This document shows positions 56,898-64,000 of a DNA stretch of 64,000 nucleotides, one piece after another. Source of the DNA: Planococcus halocryophilus (GTDB lineage: Bacteria; Bacillota; Bacilli; Bacillales_A; Planococcaceae); the NCBI RefSeq assembly GCF_022489025.1, contig NZ_JAKVTG010000018.1, positions 1 through 64,000 on the forward strand, read 5' to 3'. The translations under genes were made by a program, and so were the position numbers. Each line of letters begins with the position of its first letter. Positions within the stretch are counted from its first letter, which is position 1. The notes under the pieces were generated by a model, which worked only from the letters and a program-made list of their open reading frames with translations, did no database searches and was not told the origin of the DNA.

Positions 56898-57977
56898 TTA
56901 TTTACCTTCACGCGGTTTCGCAAAAATCATTCGGCCTGCAGAAGTCTGCAACACACTCGTAACGGTAACATTGATCGCTTGGCCAATAAATCCTTTACCG
57001 CCCTCGATGACAATCATTGTCCCATCGTCTAAATAAGCGACACCTTGATTTTGCTCTTTGCCGTCTTTAATGACCACGACATGCATATCTTCTCCTGGAA
57101 TGACCACAGGTTTTACAGCATTTGCCAAATCGTTAATGTTCAATACTGGAACATTATGAAGTTCACATACTTTATTGAGGTTAAAATCGTTGGTCACGAC
57201 TTTGCCGCCCATTTTCTTCGCAGCGCGCATCAATTTTAAATCGACTTCACTCACTTCGTCAAAACTTTCTTCCGTGATCATAATCGCATCTACTCGCTCG
57301 CTTTGAAGACGTTTTAAAATGTCCAACCCTCGCCTACCGCGTGTTCGTTTCAACGTATCTGACGAATCCGCAATATGTTGAAGTTCCGACAAAACAAATT
57401 GTGGCACAACAAACGTACCTTCCATAAACCCCGTTGCCGAAATATCAGCAATTCGTCCATCGATAATGACGCTGGTATCGAGCAATTTATAAGACGTTTT
57501 TTCAATTGGTTCTTCGATTTCCTGCTTTTTCGCAGGTACGAATTTAGCAGGCGTTAACATCGTTAACATCTCTTCACGTTTTTGAAACCCGACTTGAAAC
57601 CCTAAATAACCAAGCACTACTGAAAGAACTAATGGTGCCACTGTCGCAACAAGGGGAATATCAACCGTGCTTAACGCAAATCCAACTAAGAACGCTACCA
57701 CAAGTCCAATAACCATCCCGACCGTTCCGAATAATAGGTCCGGGGTTGGGGCGCGCAACAACTTCTCTTCCATCCATTTCATAAAATGAATCAATGAATC
57801 AACAAATAATAAAGACAATAAGAAAAAGATAAGAGCACCAACAATTGCTGCTACATAAGGATTACTGATCCACGGATTGTCGAGAAGGGGAATAAGTTCA
57901 AATGCTGATGGTAATAATAAAATTCCGATCGTCGCACCAATAAGTAAAAACATTATTTGAATAATAGGTCTTAACAC
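56898..57977 (-). CDS. yacL: PIN-TRAM domain membrane protein YacL
   Basis: Conserved Bacilli membrane protein of unsettled function, probably an RNase. GGAGG eight bases before a GTG gives MLRPIIQIMFLL and 359 residues; another GTG three codons earlier is too close to that site. About four membrane helices (roughly 3-130) are followed by a PIN nuclease domain (LLDTSVIIDGRIADI near 166-180, with acidic residues to about 280) and a C-terminal TRAM RNA-binding domain. In B. subtilis disA lies between radA and yacL; here only 93 bases separate them. Confidence 0.93.
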   Translation of the reverse strand: MLRPIIQIMFLLIGATIGILLLPSAFELIPLLDNPWISNPYVAAIVGALIFFLLSLLFVDSLIHFMKWMEEKLLRAPTPDLLFGTVGMVIGLVVAFLVGFALSTVDIPLVATVAPLVLSVVLGYLGFQVGFQKREEMLTMLTPAKFVPAKKQEIEEPIEKTSYKLLDTSVIIDGRIADISATGFMEGTFVVPQFVLSELQHIADSSDTLKRTRGRRGLDILKRLQSERVDAIMITEESFDEVSEVDLKLMRAAKKMGGKVVTNDFNLNKVCELHNVPVLNINDLANAVKPVVIPGEDMHVVVIKDGKEQNQGVAYLDDGTMIVIEGGKGFIGQAINVTVTSVLQTSAGRMIFAKPREGK

Positions 57978-58048
57978 GAGCTCCACCTCCTTTTTTTAAT
58001 TATACACATTTTAAAACAAGAACGCTCCAAAGACACTTGTCTAGAAAT

Positions 58049-58070
58049 AAAAGGAGGCAACATTGCCTCC
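58049..58070 (-). terminator. Terminator after radA
   Basis: Hairpin GGAGGCA/TGCCTCC with a four-base loop, then TTTTATTTC on the minus strand, directly after the radA stop. It separates the clp-radA unit from yacL. Confidence 0.75.
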
Positions 58071-59447
58071 CTACTGTGGAAAAATTTCTTTTAATGCATC
58101 GTTAACACTTTCTACACCAACTACACGAATTCCTTCCGGATAATCCCAGCCACCTAAATTTGATGCTGGAATAATCGCACGCTTAAAGCCTAGCTTCGCC
58201 GCTTCTTGAACGCGCTGTTCAATACGCGATACGCGTCTAACTTCCCCGGTCAACCCAACTTCGCCGATTATACAATCATAAACATTTGGCGCTTTATCAC
58301 GGAAACTTGAGACAATACTTGCCAACACAGCCAAATCAATCGCTGGCTCATCAAGCTTCACGCCACCTGCAACTTTAATGTAAGCGTCCTGCGCTTGCAA
58401 AAGCATTCCTACGCGCTTTTCTAGTACCGCCATCAATAAGGTCACACGATTGACGTCAATTCCCGTTGCCATCCGTTTCGGATAATTAAAGCTTGAAGGT
58501 GTTACCAATGCTTGAATTTCAACTAAAATGGGCCTTGTTCCTTCCATTGAAGCAACAACGGTTGAGCCTGCTGAGCCACTCGAACGCTCTTGTAAAAATA
58601 ATTCAGATGGATTCAACACTTCTTTTAATCCACTTTGAAGCATTTCAAAAATTGCTATTTCATTCGTAGACCCAAAACGGTTTTTAACACTGCGTAAAAT
58701 GCGGTATGTGTGATGGCGTTCACCTTCAAAATACAATACCGTATCTACCATATGCTCTAAAATACGTGGTCCGGCAATTTGTCCTTCTTTGGTTACGTGT
58801 CCAACTAGGAAAATGGCAATATTTTTTGTCTTGGCGATTCGCATCAATTCTGCCGTACTTTCTCTTACTTGCGTCACACTCCCCGGTGCAGATGTGACTT
58901 CTGGGTGGTGAACAGTCTGAATTGAATCGATAATAACAAAATCAGGCGCTACATCTTCAATGGTATGATGAATCAATTCAAGATTTGTTTCTGCATAGAT
59001 AAACAACTCTGAAGATGACGCATCTAAACGCTCTGCTCGTAATTTTGTTTGGCGAATTGATTCTTCTCCGGAAATATATAATACCCGGTTTCCACTATTT
59101 GCAAGCATCGCTGAAACTTGTAACAGCAATGTCGATTTCCCAATACCAGGGTCTCCCCCAATTAACACTAGTGATCCTGGCACAATGCCACCACCAAGTA
59201 CACGGTTTAATTCGCTTAGTTCCGTTTCCACTCGTGGTTCGTCTTGTGTTTCAATTGCATTGATCGGCGTCGCTTTTTGCGGAACAGACGCACTATGTTG
59301 AAAAGCACCACGTGTTCCTTTAGGAGCTTGGACTTCTACTTCTTCTGTCATCGTATTCCATGATGCGCACCCTGGACATTTCCCCATCCATCTGGCCGAT
59401 TCATAGCCACACGACTGACAAATGAATTTAGTCTTTTTCTTAGCCAT
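58071..59447 (-). CDS. radA: DNA repair protein RadA
   Basis: RadA is a RecA-like, hexameric helicase used in recombination and transformation. The ATG giving [17 protein letters not shown] makes 458 residues, as in B. subtilis. A zinc finger uses Cys10, Cys13, Cys24 and Cys27; Walker A is [10 protein letters not shown] (97-106); the family motif KNRFG is at 255-259; the Lon-like C-terminal domain begins near 290. The 19 extra upstream codons lie over the clpC terminator. Confidence 0.97.
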   Translation of the reverse strand: MAKKKTKFICQSCGYESARWMGKCPGCASWNTMTEEVEVQAPKGTRGAFQHSASVPQKATPINAIETQDEPRVETELSELNRVLGGGIVPGSLVLIGGDPGIGKSTLLLQVSAMLANSGNRVLYISGEESIRQTKLRAERLDASSSELFIYAETNLELIHHTIEDVAPDFVIIDSIQTVHHPEVTSAPGSVTQVRESTAELMRIAKTKNIAIFLVGHVTKEGQIAGPRILEHMVDTVLYFEGERHHTYRILRSVKNRFGSTNEIAIFEMLQSGLKEVLNPSELFLQERSSGSAGSTVVASMEGTRPILVEIQALVTPSSFNYPKRMATGIDVNRVTLLMAVLEKRVGMLLQAQDAYIKVAGGVKLDEPAIDLAVLASIVSSFRDKAPNVYDCIIGEVGLTGEVRRVSRIEQRVQEAAKLGFKRAIIPASNLGGWDYPEGIRVVGVESVNDALKEIFPQ

Positions 59448-59461
59448 GTGTACCTCCTTGA

Positions 59462-59501
59462 ATAGAAAAACCGCTCGCCGGAAAGTAACTCCGGAGAGCG
59501 G
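59462..59501 (-). terminator. Terminator after clpC
   Basis: Strong interrupted hairpin: CCGCT/AGCGG outside and CCGGA/TCCGG inside, followed by TTTTTCTATT on the minus strand. It separates clpC from radA, so radA transcription depends on readthrough or on a promoter not seen. Confidence 0.85.
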
Positions 59502-59508
59502 CATGTTC

Positions 59509-61971
59509 TTATTGTTTTTCTATCGCTATTTCTTTTGCTTTTTCTGGTTTATTTGTTCGAACGACAAATTCATCGCCTTCAACATCGAAGATAATCTTTT
59601 GCCCTGACAGAGCCGTACCTTTTAATAGCTCTTCTGACAAACGATCTTCTACATGTTTTTGAAGTGAACGACGTAATGGACGCGCACCATATTCTGGGTC
59701 ATATCCCTCGTTCGCTACTTTTTCAAGCGCTGCATCTGTTAACTCCAAATCGATATCCTGCTCTTTCAAGCGATCAACCAATTGTTTCGTCATCAAGTTC
59801 ACAATTTCTCTTAAGTTTTCTTTTTCAAGAGAATGGAAGACGATCATGTCATCCACACGGTTCAAGAACTCTGGGCGGAATGCTTTTTTCAATTCAGCAA
59901 GCATTTTCCCTTTCATATCTTTATAATCCGTTTTTGCATCATCCAAATTAAAGCCAACATATTTATTGTATTTCAGTTCTTCTGCTCCTACGTTTGAAGT
60001 CATGATAATGACCGTATTACGGAAATCGACTCTACGACCTTTTGAATCCGTTAAACGACCATCTTCAAGAACTTGCAACAAAATGTTGAAGACATCTGGG
60101 TGAGCTTTTTCAATTTCATCAAGAAGTACAACTGAATAAGGTTTTCTGCGTACTTTCTCCGTCAATTGTCCGCCTTCTTCATAGCCTATATAACCTGGAG
60201 GTGATCCAACCAAACGTGAAGTCGAATGTCTTTCCATATACTCAGACATGTCGATACGAATCATCGCTTCTTCATCACCAAACATAGACTCTGCTAAGGC
60301 ACGCGCTAATTCTGTTTTACCAACACCCGTTGGACCAAGGAAAATGAACGACCCAATTGGACGTTTTGGATCTTTCAACCCTGCACGTGCGCGACGGATA
60401 GCTTTCGAAATAGATGTCACTGCTTCATTTTGGCCGATTACGCGGTTATGAAGAATAGACTCCAAATTCAACAACTTATCCGATTCTGTTTGTGCCAGTT
60501 TCGAAACCGGAATACCCGTCCACATAGATACAACTTTCGCAATATCTTCTACTGTCACTTCAGACTCTTCTTTACCTTGTTTTTCTTTCCATTCTTTTTT
60601 CGTTTTATCTAATTGACTTTGTAGTTTCTGTTCAGCATCACGAAGCGAAGCCGCTTTTTCAAACTCTTGGCTTTGAACTGCTTCATTTTTCTCAGAACGT
60701 GCTGCTTCTAATCGAGATTCCAACTCTTTCAAATCTGGTGGAGTCGTGTACGAGCGAAGTCTTACTTTCGATCCAGCCTCATCGATTAAGTCAATCGCTT
60801 TATCCGGTAAGAAGCGATCTGAAATATAACGGTCTGACATTTTAGCTGCTGCTTCAATTGCTTCATCGGTAATTTTCACACGGTGATGCGCTTCATAACG
60901 ATCGCGCAAGCCACGGATAATTTGAATTGATTCTTCAACTGAAGGCTCATCTACTTGAATTGGTTGGAAACGACGCTCAAGAGCTGCATCTTTTTCAATA
61001 TACTTACGGTACTCATCTAACGTTGTCGCACCAATACATTGAAGTTCTCCACGTGATAGTGATGGTTTCAAAATATTAGAAGCATCAATCGCACCTTCTG
61101 CACCGCCAGCACCGATTAATGTATGAAGCTCATCGATAAACAGAATAACGTTACCTGCTTGACGAATTTCATCCATCACTTTTTTCAAACGATCTTCAAA
61201 TTCCCCACGGTATTTTGTTCCTGCAACTACTGTCCCCATATCCAAAACCATAACGCGTTTGTCGCGTAGAGTTTCTGGGATTTCATTATTTACGATTTGC
61301 TGAGCCAATCCTTCAGCAATCGCTGTTTTACCAACACCAGGCTCACCAATCAAGACTGGGTTGTTTTTTGTTCTGCGGCTCAACACTTCAATCACACGTG
61401 TAATTTCATCGCTTCTGCCAATTACAGGGTCTAATCCGCCTTCGCGAGCAACTTGTGTCAAATCACGAGCCAGTCCATCCAATGTTGGTGTATTGGCTGA
61501 AGCATTCGGGCTTGTGCCTGTTGACGTCTGCTCATTACTTCCTAGAAGCTGTAACACTTGCTGACGGGCTTTATTCAAGCTAACACCCGCATTTCCTAAT
61601 ACGCGAGCCGCAACGCCTTCTCCTTCACGAATAAGCGCTAATAGCAAATGCTCTGTACCTATATAAGAGTGACCCAATTTACGGGACTCATCAACTGACA
61701 ACTCAATAACTTTTTTGGCTCTCGGCGTGTAATGTACAATTGGACCGACTTCTTTTTCGCCGACACCAACTAATTCCTTAACACCTTCTTCGATCAACTG
61801 TGTATTTACTTCAATTGCCTCAAGAGCTTTAGCAGCAATCCCGCCACCTTCACGAATCAAACCCAGAAGAATGTGCTCTGTACCGATTGATTCATGTTTC
61901 ATACGAATGGCCTCTTCTTGAGCTAACTGAAGAACTTTTTGTGCGCGTTGTGTAAATCGATTAAACATCAT
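59509..61971 (-). CDS. clpC: ATP-dependent Clp protease ATPase ClpC
   Basis: Hsp100 unfoldase that feeds ClpP and is steered by adaptors such as MecA and McsB. Of 820 residues, the N-terminal double Clp repeat covers about 1-145, Walker A of the first AAA+ domain is GEPGVGKT (209-216), the middle domain with a UVR-like stretch is near 420-460, and the second Walker A is GPTGVGKT (546-553). The start overlaps mcsB by four bases. Confidence 0.98.
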   Translation of the reverse strand: MMFNRFTQRAQKVLQLAQEEAIRMKHESIGTEHILLGLIREGGGIAAKALEAIEVNTQLIEEGVKELVGVGEKEVGPIVHYTPRAKKVIELSVDESRKLGHSYIGTEHLLLALIREGEGVAARVLGNAGVSLNKARQQVLQLLGSNEQTSTGTSPNASANTPTLDGLARDLTQVAREGGLDPVIGRSDEITRVIEVLSRRTKNNPVLIGEPGVGKTAIAEGLAQQIVNNEIPETLRDKRVMVLDMGTVVAGTKYRGEFEDRLKKVMDEIRQAGNVILFIDELHTLIGAGGAEGAIDASNILKPSLSRGELQCIGATTLDEYRKYIEKDAALERRFQPIQVDEPSVEESIQIIRGLRDRYEAHHRVKITDEAIEAAAKMSDRYISDRFLPDKAIDLIDEAGSKVRLRSYTTPPDLKELESRLEAARSEKNEAVQSQEFEKAASLRDAEQKLQSQLDKTKKEWKEKQGKEESEVTVEDIAKVVSMWTGIPVSKLAQTESDKLLNLESILHNRVIGQNEAVTSISKAIRRARAGLKDPKRPIGSFIFLGPTGVGKTELARALAESMFGDEEAMIRIDMSEYMERHSTSRLVGSPPGYIGYEEGGQLTEKVRRKPYSVVLLDEIEKAHPDVFNILLQVLEDGRLTDSKGRRVDFRNTVIIMTSNVGAEELKYNKYVGFNLDDAKTDYKDMKGKMLAELKKAFRPEFLNRVDDMIVFHSLEKENLREIVNLMTKQLVDRLKEQDIDLELTDAALEKVANEGYDPEYGARPLRRSLQKHVEDRLSEELLKGTALSGQKIIFDVEGDEFVVRTNKPEKAKEIAIEKQ

Positions 61972-63059
61972 GCAAGATCCTCTCCTTCACTATTTATACC
62001 GTTTCTATTCAACCTCTCTCGGAACAACTTCGCCCGAGCAAAATCGCGTTCTTTCGGTTGCAGTGGCTTGTCTGCATATTGCTGCAGAAATGCCGGCTGC
62101 ATAAAAATCATTAACTCATTCAAAATCGACATATCTACATCTTGAATCATTTTTAAATCTATACCCAAACGAACATCTGACAGACACGTCGCAGCTTCTT
62201 CTGTCGTCAGCAGTCTCGAATGGGTAAGAACGCCAAGCGATCGGTATATCCGATCTTCTATTACTACTGGTGAATTTAACGCAATTGCTTCACGCGCTCT
62301 TCGTTCTTGTTGGATAATTTGCTCTGTCATATTTTCCAAATCCTGAAGAATCTCGTATTCTGATTTCCCAAGAGTCAATTGGTTTGATATTTGATAAACA
62401 TTTCCTAAAGCTTCACTACCTTCGCCATAAATGCCTCTAACCACCATACCGAGTCTTGAAATTGCAGGAATGATTCGTTGAATCTGATGAGACATGGTCA
62501 AAGCAGGTAAATGAAGCATAACGGATGCTCGCATTCCAGTACCTACGTTTGTCGGACAACTAGTTAAGTAGCCATGCTTTTCATGAAAAGCATAAGATAA
62601 ATTCTTTTCTAGAAGAGAATCTAGTTCATTTGCTATTTTATAAGCTTGTTGAAGTTGAAATCCTGACTGAAGACTTTGAATTCGCAAATGATCTTCTTCA
62701 TTCACCATAATACTCAGCTCTTCATTATCAGACAACAAAACAGAACCTGAGTGATGGCTATTAATAAGATATGGACTAATTAAATGCTTTTCCACCAGTA
62801 TCTCTTTTTGTAACTCAGCAAGCTCTTCAATACTGATATGGCTAAAAGTATAATCTAATTCATTTCCTTTATCTAATAATACAGAAGAAATTTCTTTATC
62901 CACTTTGAGCGCTTCATCTTCTGTAAAAGCATATGGGAATTTAAAATTGTTCAAATTTCTAGCTAATCTAATTCTCGTACTCATTGCAATATCTACATTT
63001 TTACCATCGTTAGTCATCCAGCTGCTTGCACGGGGTTGCAGAAAACGTTCAACTGCCAT
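61968..63059 (-). CDS. mcsB: Protein-arginine kinase McsB
   Basis: McsB phosphorylates arginines, marking proteins for ClpCP, and inactivates CtsR. The start giving [15 protein letters not shown] makes 363 residues, equal to the B. subtilis protein. The phosphagen-kinase-like core has [53 protein letters not shown] (with the catalytic cysteine) and [20 protein letters not shown]. It overlaps mcsA by 11 bases. Confidence 0.97.
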   Translation of the reverse strand: MAVERFLQPRASSWMTNDGKNVDIAMSTRIRLARNLNNFKFPYAFTEDEALKVDKEISSVLLDKGNELDYTFSHISIEELAELQKEILVEKHLISPYLINSHHSGSVLLSDNEELSIMVNEEDHLRIQSLQSGFQLQQAYKIANELDSLLEKNLSYAFHEKHGYLTSCPTNVGTGMRASVMLHLPALTMSHQIQRIIPAISRLGMVVRGIYGEGSEALGNVYQISNQLTLGKSEYEILQDLENMTEQIIQQERRAREAIALNSPVVIEDRIYRSLGVLTHSRLLTTEEAATCLSDVRLGIDLKMIQDVDMSILNELMIFMQPAFLQQYADKPLQPKERDFARAKLFRERLNRNGINSEGEDLA

Positions 63060-63582
63060 CCGGGATACCCCCTTCAAGCTTCGCACTTAAAATTTTTACT
63101 TCATCTCTTAATCTAGCAGCCTCTTCAAAATTTTCACCTTGAATTGATATTTGCATTTGTTTTCGAAGTTCTTCAATTTCTTTTTTTATTTTCAAGGTTG
63201 TTCCATAAGAAGCAGGTATTTTACCATTGTGTTCTGTATTCCCGTTATGGAATCGTTTAAAGATTTCATTAAGCTGTGGTGAAAAAGCATCATAACAAGA
63301 AGCGCATCCAAACTTCCCGATTCGTAAAAATTTAGAGAAAGTAAAACCACAAGAAGGACAAGTTGCTACTTCCTTTCTAACCGGGTTAATGGATGCTTGC
63401 GAATTAGGGAACCAATTTGATAATAGCTGATGAATAGCTAATGGATCCTGTTCAAAAGCAATATTAATGCTATGGTTTTCAGCAGCACAGATATGGCATA
63501 AATTCACCTTAACTATCTGGTCTTGTTGCTGTTGTTTAACTATAACTGATGCAGAACGTTCTCCGCATTGATCGCAAATCAT
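63049..63582 (-). CDS. mcsA: McsA, activator of protein-arginine kinase
   Basis: McsA binds metal, activates McsB and helps inactivate CtsR in stress. The 177-residue product has four CxxC pairs (Cys3/6, Cys29/32, Cys75/78, Cys93/96) and a C-terminal UVR motif (about 133-168, IKKEIEELRKQMQISIQGEN then FEEAARLRDEVKIL). It lies 12 bases after ctsR. Confidence 0.96.
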   Translation of the reverse strand: MICDQCGERSASVIVKQQQQDQIVKVNLCHICAAENHSINIAFEQDPLAIHQLLSNWFPNSQASINPVRKEVATCPSCGFTFSKFLRIGKFGCASCYDAFSPQLNEIFKRFHNGNTEHNGKIPASYGTTLKIKKEIEELRKQMQISIQGENFEEAARLRDEVKILSAKLEGGIPDGS

Positions 63583-63594
63583 CTTTTCACCCCT

Positions 63595-64000
63595 TTATGT
63601 GTTCGTTTGATATTTAATTGTAAAGAGCATTGCTATAAGAATACGTGCTCGAACTTCATCGCGTGTCGGAAGAGGGAGAAGCAAGGTATTCCGATCAATG
63701 GCACTAAGAATTAGTTTAGCTTCTCGTTTAGAAATGATTTCTTCATCAAGTAATCTAAAAACGGTATCTTCTGCCATTATCTGTGTAGCTCCATGTTCCA
63801 ATCGCTCAATAACTTCTGCTATAACATCTGACTTTTGATGGAGCCTGATTCTTTTAATGCGAATATACCCACCGCCGCCGCGTTTACTTTCTACCAAGTA
63901 ACCACGATCAACCGTAAATCGAGTATTTATGACATAATTTATTTGAGATGGGACACATTGAAACTTTTCAGCCACTTCACTGCGTTTAATTTCAATATGA
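63595..64000 (-). CDS. ctsR: Heat-shock repressor CtsR, 5' end cut by window edge
   Basis: CtsR represses clp genes and heads their operon. The 134 residues visible run from HIEIKRSEVAEKFQCVPSQI to the stop, so the first roughly 20 residues lie beyond position 64000. The valine in SEVAEKF is internal, not a start. The winged helix-turn-helix is seen as FQCVPSQINYVINTRF, with the glycine-rich wing ESKRGGGGYIRI holding the conserved arginine heat sensor. The operator and promoter are outside the window. Confidence 0.95.
   Translation of the reverse strand, partial: HIEIKRSEVAEKFQCVPSQINYVINTRFTVDRGYLVESKRGGGGYIRIKRIRLHQKSDVIAEVIERLEHGATQIMAEDTVFRLLDEEIISKREAKLILSAIDRNTLLLPLPTRDEVRARILIAMLFTIKYQTNT

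Noticed and set aside
57999-58004. Perfect TATAAT just before yacL
   Set aside because: No credible -35 at proper spacing, and the transcript would begin almost at the ribosome site; kept out of the feature list.

Overview
This window is a long, almost entirely minus-strand block of core housekeeping genes from a low-to-mid GC Bacillota. Gene order matches the Bacillus subtilis origin-proximal region read in reverse, from ctsR at the right edge to kbaA and an rRNA operon leader at the left edge. Protein sequences and the lack of several sporulation or germination genes at their usual places suggest a non-sporulating or reduced-sporulation member of the Planococcaceae (Planococcus-like). That assignment is inferred from recall of families, not from a search.

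Layout from the right edge (transcription runs right to left). (1) 64000-59509: ctsR (cut by the window end), mcsA, mcsB, clpC, the class III heat-shock/protein quality-control operon. (2) 59447-50107: radA, yacL, ispD, ispF, gltX, then a Cys T-box with cysE, cysS, mrnC, rlmB, rae1. disA, normally between radA and yacL, is absent. (3) 50035-48290: sigH, rpmG, secE, nusG. (4) 48282-45700: rplK, rplA, an L10 leader, rplJ, rplL. (5) 45632-37547: a YbxB-type methyltransferase, rpoB, rpoC. (6) 37485-32695: the str operon (L7Ae-like protein, rpsL, rpsG, fusA, tuf). (7) 32471-21645: ilvE, a T-box, ilvB-ilvN-ilvC-leuA-leuB-leuC-leuD, then a Na+/H+ antiporter-family gene. This block separates tuf from rpsJ, which are near neighbours in B. 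subtilis. (8) 21549-7117: the S10-spc-alpha ribosomal protein cluster with secY, adk, infA and rpoA. map and the small KOW gene usual between adk and infA are absent, leaving a structured gap of about 400 bp. (9) 7068-6919: an intergenic element with its own promoter-like sequence, nested hairpins and a terminator, a candidate small RNA. (10) 6902-2471: ecfA1, ecfA2, ecfT, truA, rplM, rpsI. (11) 2379-331: salA and kbaA, then the promoter and leader of an rRNA operon whose 16S gene lies outside the window.

Together the genes build and run the transcription-translation machinery: RNA polymerase core, NusG, initiation and elongation factors, about 35 ribosomal proteins, SecY/SecE, tRNA charging and modification. 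They sit with ECF vitamin uptake, branched-chain amino acid and cysteine supply, isoprenoid precursors and Clp proteolysis. Regulation visible in the sequence is mostly RNA-based: two T-boxes, the L10 leader, probable L13 and L1-type leaders, and attenuator hairpins. Sigma-A-like promoters stand at most operon heads. No mobile element, CRISPR array, tRNA gene, prophage or pseudogene was recognised. Start codons were moved from the longest reading frame wherever a Shine-Dalgarno sequence and family length agreed on an internal start.
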